Source: Tolypothrix sp. PCC 7910
Lineage (GTDB): Bacteria; Cyanobacteriota; Cyanobacteriia; Cyanobacteriales; Nostocaceae
Direction: 5' to 3'
Assembly (NCBI RefSeq): GCF_011769525.1
Contig: NZ_CP050440.1
Coordinates: 869,501 to 933,500, forward strand
DNA: 64,000 nt
Program-made: the position numbers and the translations under genes
The notes under the pieces: model-generated
What the model was told of the DNA's origin: nothing
Seen by the model: only the letters and a program-made list of their open reading frames with translations
Databases searched by the model: none
In this document: in pieces, positions 34,589 to 44,597 of the stretch
How positions within the stretch are numbered: position 1 is the stretch's first letter
How the letters are laid out: every line of letters starts with the position of its first letter

Positions 34589-37500
34589 TTGAATACGGTT
34601 GAGTTTTTAACTTATCTTCGCAGCTTAGATATTCAAGTTTTTATTGATGGTGAAAAGTTTCGTGCTAACGCCCCTGATGGACTTCTTACAACAGAACTGC
34701 GTGCAGAAATTCAAGAGCGGAAAGCAGAAATTATTGAATTTTTAGCAGCATCTAATCGTTCTAATAACCACAGTTTTAAACCTCTCGTACCTATTTCTCG
34801 CTCAGGAAATCTTCCCCTCTCTTTTGCTCAACAACGGCTGTGGTTTCTTGACCAATTAATCCCTAATAATCCTTTCTATAACATTCCACTAGCACTACAT
34901 TTAACAGGTTCGCTGAAATTAGCTGCGCTAGAGCAAACTTTTAACGAAATCGTGCAACGACATGAAGCTTTACGCACCACTTTTGTCGTACAGAAAGGGC
35001 AACCAATTCAGGTAATTAATCCTACCCTAACAATACCTTTACCAATAATAGATTTACGGCAACTGCCACAAGCCGAACGAGAAATACAAGCACGACGACT
35101 CACTACCCAAGAAGCTCAACGTCCTTTCAATTTATCAACCGATTCGTTGCTGCGAGTAAAACTGCTGTGGTTGCATGAGACGCAATACATCCTGCTGCTA
35201 ACTATGCACCACATTGTCTCTGATGGTTGGTCTATTGGGGTGCTGATTCAAGAGATAGCAGCACTCTACACAGCCTTTGCCAGCAATCAGCCTTCTCCTT
35301 TAGCGAAACTTACAATCCAATATGCAGACTTTGCATACTGGCAACGCCAATGGTTGCAAGGGGAAGTATTAGAAAGGCAACTGAGTTACTGGCAGAAGCA
35401 ATTAGACGACATTTCTATATTAAATCTGCCAACCGATAGACCAAGATTAGCTGTGCAAACTTACCAGGGTGCAAGGCAAACTCTGCAATTATCAAAAAGT
35501 TTGAGCGAAGCACTTTTAGTTCTCGGACAACAAGAAGGGGTAACTTTATTCATAACCCTACTAGCAGCATTTCAAGCTTTACTTTACCGCTACACACAGC
35601 AAGAAGATATTGCTATTGGTTCACCTATTGCCAATCGCAACCTTAGTGAAATTGAGGGATTAATTGGTTTCTTTGTCAATAGCTTAGTGATGCGTACTAA
35701 TTTATCAGGAAACCCAACTTTTCGGGAATTATTGAGTCGGGTTAAAGAGGTAGCTTTAGGAGCTTATGCTCATCAAGATTTACCTTTTGAAAAACTTGTA
35801 GAAGAACTGCATCCAGAGCGTAATTTGAATCAAAACCCACTATTTCAAGTTGTTTTTGCGCTCCAAAATGCGCCTATGTCTGCGTTAGAGTTACCAAGTT
35901 TAACTTTAAGTCCGCTACCATTTGAAACAGAAACAACGCGCTTTGATTTGGAGTTCCACTTGTGGGAGCCAAATACTCAAAATGGGTTATGGGCAGATAG
36001 CTCAGAAGGAATTAGTGGTTTTGTAATTTATAGCACTGATTTATTCAATGACGTTACTATCACAAGGATGCTAGGACACTTCCAAATATTACTAGAGGGT
36101 ATAGTTGCAAATCCAGAAGACCGAATTGCACATTTACCACTTTTAAGCGAATCTGAGCTACATCAATTGTTAGTTGAATGGAACAATACCCAGGCAAATT
36201 ATCCTCAAGATAAGTGTATTCATCAGTTAATTGAAAGCGTAGCCGAGCATAATGGTGAGGCAACTGCACTAGTATTTGGCGATGAGCAACTTAGCTACAA
36301 AGAGTTAAATATACGCAGTAATCAACTTGCACATTATCTAAAAAAATTAGGAGTTAAAACCGAATTTTTAGTAGGACTTTGTGTAGAACGCTCTTTTGAT
36401 ATGGTAATTGGGATGTTGGGCATCCTGAAAGCAGGTGGAGCTTATCTACCTTTAGATCCCAGCTATCCAACTGAACGTTTAAACTTTATGCTTGAAGATG
36501 CTCAAGTCTCAGTTCTATTAACTCACGATCGATGGCTTGAACGCATAAAAAACTTTAATTCAGAAATAATCTGTTTAGATAAAGATTGGGAGATTATTTC
36601 TCAAGAGATTAAAGATAATCTTACTAGTAAAGTTACAGTAGATAACCTCGCTTATGTGATTTATACCTCTGGCTCAACTGGAAAAGCTAAAGGGGTGAAA
36701 ATTGAACAAAGAGGACTATTAAATTTAGTATTTTGGCATCAAAAAGCATTTGCAGTGTCACCCCTTGATCGAGCAACGCAGATTTCTGGAGTTGCCTTTG
36801 ACGCTTGCGGTTGGGAAATTTGGCCTTATCTGACTACTGGGGCAAGCATTTATATTGTAGATGATGAAACCAGGCGATCGCCTGACGATATCCGAAATTG
36901 GCTAGTATCAAAAGCAATAACAATTTCTTTCATCCCAACACCTTTAGCAGAGAAAGTTCTATTATTAGATTTTCCTCAGAACGCAGCTTTACGAATATTG
37001 CTCACAGGTGGAGACAAACTAAATCAATATCCTTTAGCTTCTCACTCTTTTCAAGTATTTAATAATTATGGCCCAACTGAAAACACAGTTGTAACAACTT
37101 CGGGATATGTTTCTGTTAAGAATAAAGATAACTTAACACCTGTAATTGGTCGTGCGATGCCTGCGGTGGGCGTAGCCATCGCTAATACAAAACTTTATAT
37201 ACTAGATAAACATTTGCAACCAGTACCTATTGGCGTTCCGGGAGAGTTGTACATAAGTGGTGATGGGTTAGCACGAGGTTATTTAAACCATCCTGACTTA
37301 ACTGCTGAATCCTTCATTTATCATTCTTTTACTAATAAGTTAAAAACAAGACTTTATAAAACAGGTGATTTAGTTCGCTATCGAGTAGATGGCAACATTG
37401 AATTTTTATGCCGCCTCGATGAGCAGGTAAAAATTCGCGGCTATCGTATTGAGTTAGGAGAAATTGAAGCGGTACTGAGTCAGCATCCTGCAGTGCAGCA

Positions 37501-39316
37501 AACTGTAGTAATAACTCGTGAGGATGAACAGGAAAAGCGCGTAGTAGCTTATGTAGTACCAAAAACTGAATACAGTAGCGAACAGGAGAATTTGCAATTA
37601 ATGCAATTGCAGAATGAGCAGGTTTTGCAATGGCAGATGTTGTATAACGAAACTTATAATCAATCTACTGATTCAGATCCTACATTCAATTTTGTCGGCT
37701 GGAATAGTAGTTATACAAATCAGCCTATTCCAGCAGAGCAGATGTGTGAGTGGGTGGATAAGCAAGTCGAGCAGATTTTGGCTTTGCAACCCAAACGAGT
37801 ATTAGAAATTGGTTGTGGCACAGGCTTGATTCTATTTAGAATTGCACCTCACTGCACTAAATATTGGGGAACAGATTTTTCCTCAGTTTCACTTAACTAC
37901 ATTCAGCAACAGCTACAAAAACAAGAAATGCCGCAGGTAACACTGTATCAGCAAATGGCTACTGACTTCGAGAAAGTAGAAACAGCAGCTTTTGATGCAG
38001 TAATTCTGAACTCGGTTGTACAATATTTTCCTACTATTGATTATCTGATTAGTGTATTAGAAAGTGCTGTACAGGCAACTGCTCCAGGTGGCTTTATCTT
38101 CATAGGAGATGTGCGTAGTTTGCCACTATTGCAAGCTTTCCATGCGTCAGTCCAACTTTATCAAGCTGAATCTTCCCTTACCTGCTTCGAGTTGCAACAA
38201 CGGGTACAAAGACAAATATTTCAAGAAACAGAGTTAGTTATTGACCCAGATTTTTTTACTGCAATCAAGCAACGCTTTCCGCAAATTAATCATGTACAAA
38301 TCCAACTGATTCGGGGTAAACATCACAATGAGTTAACTGAGTTTCGTTACAATGTGATTCTGCATATTAGTGCCGAAATTGTTAATCATACTGGAAATTA
38401 TTCAGTGCTGAACTGGTCTGAAGATAATTTAACAGCCTCAGCAGTGCGTCAATTATTAATTGAGAATCAACCAGAAATATTAAGCATTATCAATATACCT
38501 AATGCGCGGCTGATGGCAGCAATTAAAACAGCAGAATGGCTAACAGACGTAGAAAATTTTAAAACTGTAGGTCAAATACGTAAAGCTTTGCAAGAACTTG
38601 AAAATTTTGGAGTAGACCCTGAACATTTTTATGAGATGAATGTACCTTATAGGGTTGATATTACCTGGTCACATTCAAGTACTGAAGGACATTATGATGT
38701 GGTTTTTGTACGGCAAGATGCAATAAGTAAGAAAACTATTTTTCCCCATAGCACAACTCTATCTCGTCCCTGGCAATATTACGCGAATAATCCGCTACAA
38801 GCCAAAGCAGCGAATAAATTAGTGCCGCAGTTGCAGACTTACATAGCACAAAAACTGCCTGAATACATGATGCCATCAGGTTTTGTAGTATTGGAGTCTT
38901 TACCTTTAACAGCTAATGGTAAAGTCAATCGCCGCGCTTTAAGAGCATTCCATGATGGAATCAAGCCCCAATTAGCTGAAAATTACATTGCACCTCGAAC
39001 TCCTGTTGAACAAGTACTGGTGAAAATTTTTGTTGAGGTTTTAGGACTTAAGCGCGTAGGGATTTATGACAATTTCTTTGAATTAGGTGGTCATTCATTA
39101 CTAGCAACTCAGCTTGTCTCTAGAGTGCGCGACATCTTGCATGTGGAGTTACCTTTGCGTAGCATATTTGAAGGAGCAACAATTGCACAAATATCTAAAG
39201 TGGTGGAAAGCTTTCAAGAAAGCAATGCTCAAAGTCAAGCCCCAGCTTTAGTCCCACTATCGCGTGAAAGTCGGCGGATTAAGTTATCTTCCTTAAACGA
39301 ACAGAGCAAGGGGTGA
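34589..39316 (+). CDS. single-module nonribosomal peptide synthetase, C-A(MT)-PCP
   Basis: About 1575 residues. The start is TTG at 34589, with AAGGGG 7 nt upstream, giving MNTVEFLTYLRSLDIQVFIDGEKFRANAP, a TubC-like docking domain. A condensation domain follows with MHHIVSDGWS, then an adenylation domain with YTSGSTGKAKG, NNYGPTE and YKTGDLVRYR..RIRGYR-like KIRGYRIELGEIEAVL. A SAM methyltransferase (VLEIGCGTGLILFRIA) is embedded between A8 and A10, as in N-methylating modules. Then come NGKVNRRAL and a carrier domain (DNFFELGGHSLLATQL, Ser attachment). No thioesterase, so it is not a terminal module on its own. The binding pocket starts DA..W (FDACGWEIW); I do not assign a residue. A 7-residue insertion (MPAVGVA) sits after IGRA, from a 21-bp DNA insertion. 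Confidence 0.93.
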   Translation: MNTVEFLTYLRSLDIQVFIDGEKFRANAPDGLLTTELRAEIQERKAEIIEFLAASNRSNNHSFKPLVPISRSGNLPLSFAQQRLWFLDQLIPNNPFYNIPLALHLTGSLKLAALEQTFNEIVQRHEALRTTFVVQKGQPIQVINPTLTIPLPIIDLRQLPQAEREIQARRLTTQEAQRPFNLSTDSLLRVKLLWLHETQYILLLTMHHIVSDGWSIGVLIQEIAALYTAFASNQPSPLAKLTIQYADFAYWQRQWLQGEVLERQLSYWQKQLDDISILNLPTDRPRLAVQTYQGARQTLQLSKSLSEALLVLGQQEGVTLFITLLAAFQALLYRYTQQEDIAIGSPIANRNLSEIEGLIGFFVNSLVMRTNLSGNPTFRELLSRVKEVALGAYAHQDLPFEKLVEELHPERNLNQNPLFQVVFALQNAPMSALELPSLTLSPLPFETETTRFDLEFHLWEPNTQNGLWADSSEGISGFVIYSTDLFNDVTITRMLGHFQILLEGIVANPEDRIAHLPLLSESELHQLLVEWNNTQANYPQDKCIHQLIESVAEHNGEATALVFGDEQLSYKELNIRSNQLAHYLKKLGVKTEFLVGLCVERSFDMVIGMLGILKAGGAYLPLDPSYPTERLNFMLEDAQVSVLLTHDRWLERIKNFNSEIICLDKDWEIISQEIKDNLTSKVTVDNLAYVIYTSGSTGKAKGVKIEQRGLLNLVFWHQKAFAVSPLDRATQISGVAFDACGWEIWPYLTTGASIYIVDDETRRSPDDIRNWLVSKAITISFIPTPLAEKVLLLDFPQNAALRILLTGGDKLNQYPLASHSFQVFNNYGPTENTVVTTSGYVSVKNKDNLTPVIGRAMPAVGVAIANTKLYILDKHLQPVPIGVPGELYISGDGLARGYLNHPDLTAESFIYHSFTNKLKTRLYKTGDLVRYRVDGNIEFLCRLDEQVKIRGYRIELGEIEAVLSQHPAVQQTVVITREDEQEKRVVAYVVPKTEYSSEQENLQLMQLQNEQVLQWQMLYNETYNQSTDSDPTFNFVGWNSSYTNQPIPAEQMCEWVDKQVEQILALQPKRVLEIGCGTGLILFRIAPHCTKYWGTDFSSVSLNYIQQQLQKQEMPQVTLYQQMATDFEKVETAAFDAVILNSVVQYFPTIDYLISVLESAVQATAPGGFIFIGDVRSLPLLQAFHASVQLYQAESSLTCFELQQRVQRQIFQETELVIDPDFFTAIKQRFPQINHVQIQLIRGKHHNELTEFRYNVILHISAEIVNHTGNYSVLNWSEDNLTASAVRQLLIENQPEILSIINIPNARLMAAIKTAEWLTDVENFKTVGQIRKALQELENFGVDPEHFYEMNVPYRVDITWSHSSTEGHYDVVFVRQDAISKKTIFPHSTTLSRPWQYYANNPLQAKAANKLVPQLQTYIAQKLPEYMMPSGFVVLESLPLTANGKVNRRALRAFHDGIKPQLAENYIAPRTPVEQVLVKIFVEVLGLKRVGIYDNFFELGGHSLLATQLVSRVRDILHVELPLRSIFEGATIAQISKVVESFQESNAQSQAPALVPLSRESRRIKLSSLNEQSKG
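37159..37179 (+). repeat. 21-bp small dispersed repeat inserted in a HIP1 site, in frame
   Basis: Flanks are GCGAT and CGC; deleting 21 bp restores GCGATCGC and the normal IGRAIANTKLYILD. The insert is nearly palindromic with its flanks (GCGATGCCT .. AGCCATCGC) and ends GGCGTAGCCAT like the insert at 2788. It adds seven residues but keeps the frame. Confidence 0.7.
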
Positions 39317-39382
39317 AAAATTTGGTTGTGATTTAAGGGACTTCTAGGAAATAAAATATAAAATCCCATAACTTCCTTCGCC

Positions 39383-39718
39383 TTATGATAAACCTAAGTT
39401 GCGTAATAACTCCAGCACATTTATCCCAGAATCGGTTCTGACACTAAAGTTAATGCGATCGCGGATGTATCCTGAGTTAGCAACAATGACAATATATTTC
39501 GGCAATCTTGTTCGCCAGCTTTGAGCAATTAACGGGTGAATTTGACAAGGCGAATTTATCTGCACTAATGCCACATTTGCTGCAAACATCGGTGCAGCTT
39601 TTCTTGCTTGTTCTATTGCAGCTTTGACTTGTACTCTTGCTAAACGCAATTGCTCAACTAACTCACTTTCCGAGTTAACAATATCTCGTGGTGAACTGTG
39701 GGTAAGTAGTTGAACCAA
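39383..39718 (-). pseudogene. C-terminal fragment resembling a DHH-family phosphoesterase
   Basis: 111 residues. The part KYIVIVANSGYIRDRINFSVRTDSGINVLELLRNLGL resembles the DHHA1-type nucleic-acid-binding end of cyanobacterial DHH phosphoesterases (NFSxRT). The catalytic DHH domain is absent, and the N-terminus is a helical EQLRLARVQVKAAIEQARKAAP. It may be a leftover from a rearrangement beside the NRPS gene, or a small independent gene. Confidence 0.45.
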
Positions 39719-39812
39719 GGCATGGTTTCAACCGCTTGTTCTTGATAGAGCGCTTAAGAGTGGGAAATTCTCGTTGAGTTATTGCTAGTTACCTTTTGAG
39801 CTTATATCGACT

Positions 39813-40709
39813 ATGGTACCTAATTTTCTGCCATCACAAGTTAATCAAATAATAGACCCAAAAGCGATCGCCTTCATCAATAGTATTGAAACAATTGCCC
39901 TTGTAACTTCCCTCAGCCAACAGCCAATCTTGACAACCTACATTCACAAAGGAGCAGGAGGAACACCGATTCTGCTGTTGCATGGCTTCGACAGTTCCAT
40001 TTTAGAGTTCCGTCTTCTGTTACCATTACTTGCAACTCAAAATGAAACATGGGCAGTTGATTTGTTAGGTTTTGGTTTTACACAAAGGCAAAAACAAATC
40101 AAATACAGTCCAGATACCATTAAAATTCACCTTTATGAATTTTGGGCAACTTTAATTAATCAACCTATCGTACTAGTAGGTGCATCAATGGGTGGTGCAA
40201 CTGCAATTGACTTTACGCTCACTTATCCTGAAGTTGTGAAATCGTTAGTATTAATTAATAGTTTGGGTTATACTGGTGCTCCCACTTTTAGCAAATACTT
40301 GTTTCCTCCTTTTGATTTTTTTGCTGTAGAATACCTACGTCAACGGCATATTTTGGCATTAAATATAGGCACTATTGTAGCTAATTTATTTCCAGAAATA
40401 CTGTTGGCTATTCAGTGTGCGATGCTACACCAAGAAATGCCGCTTTGGCATGATGCCATGATTTCTTATGTCAAAACTGGGGGTTATATTGACTTGGCGA
40501 ATAAAATTGCCCAAGTTGACAAACCAACACTGATTTTATGGGGAGAGGCTGATGATATGCTCCCATCTGAAGATGCAGAAAAATTTCAGCAAGATATTGC
40601 CAACTCTGGGCTAATCAAGCTGAAAAATTGCGGTCATGCACCTCAGATTGAACAACCACAAATAACATTTCAATATATTTTGCAGTTTCTAAATCATCAC
40701 AAATTTTAA
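39813..40709 (+). CDS. alpha/beta hydrolase
   Basis: A 298-residue alpha/beta hydrolase. Oxyanion LLHGFDSS, nucleophile elbow VGASMGGATA, acid ILWGEADDMLP and His in LKNCGHAPQIEQP. No signal peptide. It stands 500 nt after the NRPS gene on the same strand, so it could be an external thioesterase or a tailoring hydrolase, but the gap and the intervening opposite-strand fragment make co-transcription uncertain. Closest general relatives are chlorophyllide/haloperoxidase-like hydrolases. Confidence 0.88.
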   Translation: MVPNFLPSQVNQIIDPKAIAFINSIETIALVTSLSQQPILTTYIHKGAGGTPILLLHGFDSSILEFRLLLPLLATQNETWAVDLLGFGFTQRQKQIKYSPDTIKIHLYEFWATLINQPIVLVGASMGGATAIDFTLTYPEVVKSLVLINSLGYTGAPTFSKYLFPPFDFFAVEYLRQRHILALNIGTIVANLFPEILLAIQCAMLHQEMPLWHDAMISYVKTGGYIDLANKIAQVDKPTLILWGEADDMLPSEDAEKFQQDIANSGLIKLKNCGHAPQIEQPQITFQYILQFLNHHKF

Positions 40710-40832
40710 TTAGATTGACTAATCTAAACCCATAGGTAAACCACTTTATGTGCAAATGAATTATATCAGTTGAATACCACCCAAAAAGTAGATAAAGTAG
40801 TGTAAAAAAATTATGATTGCTATATAAACCTT

Positions 40833-41045
40833 TCAAAATAGAAGTAGTTTCAAGGCTGAAATAAGTTTTTCAAATTGTATTTTACTTATCCTATGGCATT
40901 TAGATTGAGAGCAAGGTAATTCCCAAATATCTTGCTGTATATGTTCTTGTTCTACTAATAACTGAATATCAGGTGGTAACTGGCAATATTGACCAAATGA
41001 CCAAGGTTCACCATTCGATAATTCCTTTTCTATGCCATGAAACAT
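40833..41045 (-). CDS. hypothetical small protein
   Basis: 70 residues starting MFHGIEKELSNGEPWSFGQYCQLPPDIQLL, with three Cys and no recognised domain. A CAGGT sequence precedes the ATG at a plausible distance. No neighbour supports it. The following 330 bp (41046-41375) hold no convincing gene, only a CCAATGC tandem repeat at 41348-41375. Confidence 0.3.
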   Translation of the reverse strand: MFHGIEKELSNGEPWSFGQYCQLPPDIQLLVEQEHIQQDIWELPCSQSKCHRISKIQFEKLISALKLLLF

Positions 41046-41375
41046 AATGTTTACCTGGGTTATGAATAAGTTATGGTTGCAGCTTTTTATATCAATGTAT
41101 CAACAACTTTTTGCTGAGATGCGCTCGTCTCTTGAGACACAGATAGTAATTTTTGCGATCGCTCTCATTCTGTCTGGGTATCTTTGTCAAGAATGCTCTC
41201 ATCAAAATTGATCGTAGTTGCATAAGTTTTACATCACTGGAGAGATGAAATTTCTGGCATTTTTGTGATTTTTTCCCAGCAGCAAAGAAAATCTGCAATG
41301 TTTACAATGGGCTGCACCTAAGCATTGGAATAAGGGAAGGGAGATAAATGCCCAATGCCCAATGCCCTATACCCA

Positions 41376-42137
41376 TTACTCTAATAAATCCGGTTCTTCG
41401 CGGACAATTCTGTCATAGAGTGGTTGGAAACTAAACCAGCCACCTGCATGAGTTCCAACTTGACTATGGGTTAAAGTAGCAATTTCATGGTCAATAGAAA
41501 TTGGTTTACCTGCTGCTTCAGCTAAAAGTTGTGCTTGAGCCGATCGCTCAAATGTGATATACCACCAAGCAGCTTCGTCTACTGTTCTTCCTACTGTCAA
41601 AAAGCCATGATTGCGAAGAATGACAGCTTTTTTATCGCCTAATGCTTCGGCAATTCTTTTACCCTCTGAAGTATCTAGAACTACACCCTTATAATCATCA
41701 AAAATGGTGTGGTCTTGATAAAAAGCACAAGCATCTTGAGTTAAGGGGTCAAGTAGACGACCTAAACTTGACCAAGATTTCCCATGTAGAGAATGGGCGT
41801 GTGCGGCTGCAATGACATCAGGTCGGGCTTCATGTACTTGAGAATGAATAGCAAAGGCGGCGCGATTAACAGCCGCATCACCTTTAACTACTTCGCCTTC
41901 TCTATCAACCAAAATTAAGTCAGAAACACGGATATGGCCGAAGTAAGTTCCTAGAGGATTTACCCAAAAATGGTCAGTAAATTCTGGGTCGCGGGCGGTA
42001 ATATGGCCTGCGATTCCTTCACTGAACCCAAAACGACCAAATAGGCGAAATGCAGCCGCTAGGCGTTGTTTGCGGTAGAGGCGTTCATCTTCGACTTTTG
42101 CAAAAACTGGTGGTTGGGGTCTATCAAATCTCGCCAT
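41376..42137 (-). CDS. class II aldolase/adducin family protein
   Basis: A 253-residue class II aldolase/adducin-fold protein. Zn ligands are the His pair in VIAAAHAHSLHGKSWS and His in VILRNHGFLTVGRTVDEAAWWYITFERSAQAQLL; the acid region lies in GIAGHITARDPE. Relatives include fuculose-phosphate aldolase and, in sulfur salvage, methylthioribulose-phosphate dehydratase (MtnB). This one matches the general 'class II aldolase' subgroup rather than MtnB. Only 17 nt separate it from the thiol-dioxygenase-like gene, so both are co-transcribed. Substrate unknown. Confidence 0.9.
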   Translation of the reverse strand: MARFDRPQPPVFAKVEDERLYRKQRLAAAFRLFGRFGFSEGIAGHITARDPEFTDHFWVNPLGTYFGHIRVSDLILVDREGEVVKGDAAVNRAAFAIHSQVHEARPDVIAAAHAHSLHGKSWSSLGRLLDPLTQDACAFYQDHTIFDDYKGVVLDTSEGKRIAEALGDKKAVILRNHGFLTVGRTVDEAAWWYITFERSAQAQLLAEAAGKPISIDHEIATLTHSQVGTHAGGWFSFQPLYDRIVREEPDLLE

Positions 42138-42154
42138 AGTCTTCCGGTTGTTCT

Positions 42155-42808
42155 TTATGAATTTTCTTTGTAAGGTGCATTGGAATATCCAGAACGAAAA
42201 GATTTAACGCTTTCCGCTTCTGGGTTATAGTGATGTCGCAAAATGTTACCAGTATCATTTCCCATCACATGAATGGAGATAGACGGGGTAAATACAGTTG
42301 TCGCTTTGACTGAATGAATATCTCCATCTGGCGGTAACAGACGGTAAATATCACCAGGTTTTACTTTATATGTACCAAGGTTTTGTAACTGCGCCCGTCC
42401 TTCAACATCACCATTATCTAGGCGACGGTAAACAGTTTCTTCTTGTCTACCTTTATACAGACCCACCAGTCCCCAAGATAAATGATCGTGAACAGGTGTA
42501 ATGGAATTGGGTGGAATTACTAAACTAAAGATGGTCAGCGAACGATCGCGAGAACGATACAGCAACCATTGCCCAATTCCATCTCCCAAACCGCTATGGT
42601 GATTTGGTTGGGCGAATTCAGCGGCTAACCAATCTTGTTTTTTTAGAAGTGCAGCAAAATGGGGTTCTAGGGTATTGAGGATTTGTTGGCGATCGCCTGC
42701 TGTGTGTGAGACAATTTCTTTTGCGATCGCCACAAACTCACGTAAGTCAGGACTATCAATAAACCATTCGTCTGTTGCTAAGGATTCGAGAATAGTTGTA
42801 TGAGTCAT
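42155..42808 (-). CDS. cysteine dioxygenase-type cupin (thiol dioxygenase)
   Basis: A 217-residue cupin of the cysteine/3-mercaptopropionate dioxygenase group, which oxidises thiols to sulfinates with Fe(II) and O2. The three-His metal site is visible: His107 and His109 (TPVHDHLSWGLVGLYKGRQEE) and His165 (PDGDIHSVKA). DHLSWGLVG is the family signature. Sulfinate products would link to the desulfinase-like and sulfonate genes, as inference. It lies 203 nt behind the binding-protein gene at 43012-44085 and 17 nt before the aldolase, with tandem repeats filling the first gap. Confidence 0.88.
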   Translation of the reverse strand: MTHTTILESLATDEWFIDSPDLREFVAIAKEIVSHTAGDRQQILNTLEPHFAALLKKQDWLAAEFAQPNHHSGLGDGIGQWLLYRSRDRSLTIFSLVIPPNSITPVHDHLSWGLVGLYKGRQEETVYRRLDNGDVEGRAQLQNLGTYKVKPGDIYRLLPPDGDIHSVKATTVFTPSISIHVMGNDTGNILRHHYNPEAESVKSFRSGYSNAPYKENS

Positions 42809-42854
42809 AAAATTCCTGTAATTTAACTTTTGGGATTAAGACTTACGCATTTTT

Positions 42855-43013
42855 GTCATTGGTCATTGGTCATTTGTCATTGGTCATTTGTCATTTGTCA
42901 TTTGTCCTTTGTCCTTTGTCCTTTGCTCCCTCATCTCCCTCATCCCCCTCATCTCCCTCATCCCCCTCATCCCCCTCATCTCCCTCATCCCCCTCATCCC
43001 CCTCATCCCCCCT
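42855..43013. repeat. tandem heptamer and TCCCCCTCA repeats
   Basis: TCATTGG/TCATTTG/TCCTTTG heptamers (about 42855-42925), then TCCCTCATC/CCCCTCATC units to 43013. This is classical short tandem repeat DNA of heterocystous cyanobacteria. It abuts the stop of the binding-protein gene and lies inside its presumed operon. Confidence 0.85.
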
Positions 43014-44085
43014 ACCTCGTTGCAGTAGTTCCCAAAGGACATACTGAAGCGGCAATATCTACTCGTTTAGGCAGAATTTTTTGCTCTAATAACCAATCAG
43101 CTGTTTTCTGAAGCTTGGCGATATCATCCGCGTTGGGAAAAACGTAAGACTCAGGGCCGCGATTCTTAGTAGCTTGCTTGGCTACAGCTTGGGAAACTTT
43201 CAGTTCCTTCACCATAAAATCTGCGGCTGCATCGGTATGCTGATTCAGCCATTCACCATCTTGGCTCAAAGCTGTCAGTGCAGATTTAATTGCTACAGGA
43301 TTGTCTTTCGCCGCATCACCGCGCACAACCATAATGCTGTAGGTAGGTGCAGGATGTGTAGTGGTGATTCGTCGCGCTTTATGTTCTAGTTCCGCAATGG
43401 AAATATAAGGTTCCCAAACAGCCCAACCATCAACTGAACCTTGGTATAGCGCTGGTGCAGCATCATTTGGCGATAGATAAACTCGCTGGACTTTATCTTT
43501 GGGGATATTTTCTTTTTCTAAAACTTTTAATAACAGGTATTCACCTGCACCCCCTTGATTAACTGCTACTTTTTTACCAATTAAATCAGCAGGTTTACGG
43601 ATAGCAGAATCACCGCGAACTAAGATAGCACTACCCAAGGAATCGGGTTGAGGACGCTGTACAGAACCAATACAGAGCGGTTGTCCAGAAGCAATTCCTG
43701 AGATAGTAGGAATATCACCGCAACCACCAATGTCTGCACGATTACCATTAATGGCTGCTAACAACGTAGCACATCGGTCAAAAGGGCCAGTCCATTCAAC
43801 TTTAATATTTTGCGCTGTTAGCTGCTTTTCCAGGTCGCCGCGCTGACGAGAAATGGGAATAATCCCGCCTTTTTGGTATCCCAAACGAACTACATTATTT
43901 TTTTCGGAATTTTGATTGTTACTCACAACCTGTGAGGCAGAATTGGACTTAGCTGGCGGATTCACAGCCGTTTTTTGACTGCAACCAGTAACCATCAAAC
44001 TCAGATATGCAACAGCAAGTAAAAAACTCCGGGTAGAATACGCTTGTTTATAGCGAAAGTAATGCTCTTGTAAATAATTCACCAC
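43012..44085 (-). CDS. SsuA-like substrate-binding lipoprotein
   Basis: A 357-residue lipoprotein: leader [15 protein letters not shown] with lipobox VTGC. Core: [123 protein letters not shown]. Extra Cys residues (DRCATLL, GGCGD, PLCIG, SVCPLG) are unusual for this family and may form disulfides. Dyad site 5 lies 80 nt upstream. It leads the unit that continues with the thiol dioxygenase and aldolase. Ligand probably an organosulfur anion. Confidence 0.9.
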   Translation of the reverse strand: MVNYLQEHYFRYKQAYSTRSFLLAVAYLSLMVTGCSQKTAVNPPAKSNSASQVVSNNQNSEKNNVVRLGYQKGGIIPISRQRGDLEKQLTAQNIKVEWTGPFDRCATLLAAINGNRADIGGCGDIPTISGIASGQPLCIGSVQRPQPDSLGSAILVRGDSAIRKPADLIGKKVAVNQGGAGEYLLLKVLEKENIPKDKVQRVYLSPNDAAPALYQGSVDGWAVWEPYISIAELEHKARRITTTHPAPTYSIMVVRGDAAKDNPVAIKSALTALSQDGEWLNQHTDAAADFMVKELKVSQAVAKQATKNRGPESYVFPNADDIAKLQKTADWLLEQKILPKRVDIAASVCPLGTTATR

Positions 44086-44164
44086 AATTTATTCCTTCAT
44101 CTCAATTGTTGAGAGTTGAAGCAGCAGCTGTATTTGTTTAATTTGAGAGGCGAAACCACAAATC

Positions 44165-44190
44165 TACTTAAAACCGATACATATATCGTA
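44165..44190. promoter_or_regulatory. candidate sulfur-regulon dyad, site 5
   Basis: Minus strand: TACGATATA, TGTATCGG, TTTTAAGTA. It lies 80 nt upstream of the binding-protein start at 44085. The rest of 44191-45047 is AT-rich, with a long hairpin at 44598 and a dispersed block at 44800. Confidence 0.55.
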
Positions 44191-44597
44191 GATTAAAATT
44201 AAGCATACCATCTTTTTGCTTGACTATATAAGCTCAAGCCGAGATTTTTTTGATTTAAGGCATTGCCACGAGCAGAAATCTTTAGATATAAAGGTTTCTG
44301 TGAGTTGATATTGCCTGGGTATACAGTATTATGGTTAGCGGGTGAATCAAACTAGCGTAGCTGGTGAATCAATATTGGCGCACAAATTTTACCTGTATTT
44401 CACCTACCTTTTTTGCAGAATCAGCGTTGGTAAAATAAGTGTATTTTACAAATATTAAAAAAATATGTAGTTTTTTGAATATCTATTTTTTTTTGATTCC
44501 TGCTTCAATGTGCTTGAACGGAAAATTTTATACTCTTTTAAGATGATGAGAGAAAAAACATAAACTTTCCTCTTACACCATCTTTATAGATAGGAAA

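Noticed and set aside
41092-41298. Minus-strand 68-codon frame
   Set aside because: No ribosome site, no domain, and composition like the AT-rich spacer around it.
42929-43013. CRISPR-like regular repeats
   Set aside because: Units are 9-10 bp, contiguous and degenerate with no spacers; this is simple tandem repeat DNA.
42830-43111. Two overlapping open frames rich in His-Pro-Pro or Ser-Ser-Pro
   Set aside because: They are translations of tandem heptamer/nonamer repeat DNA in two frames and have no real protein character.
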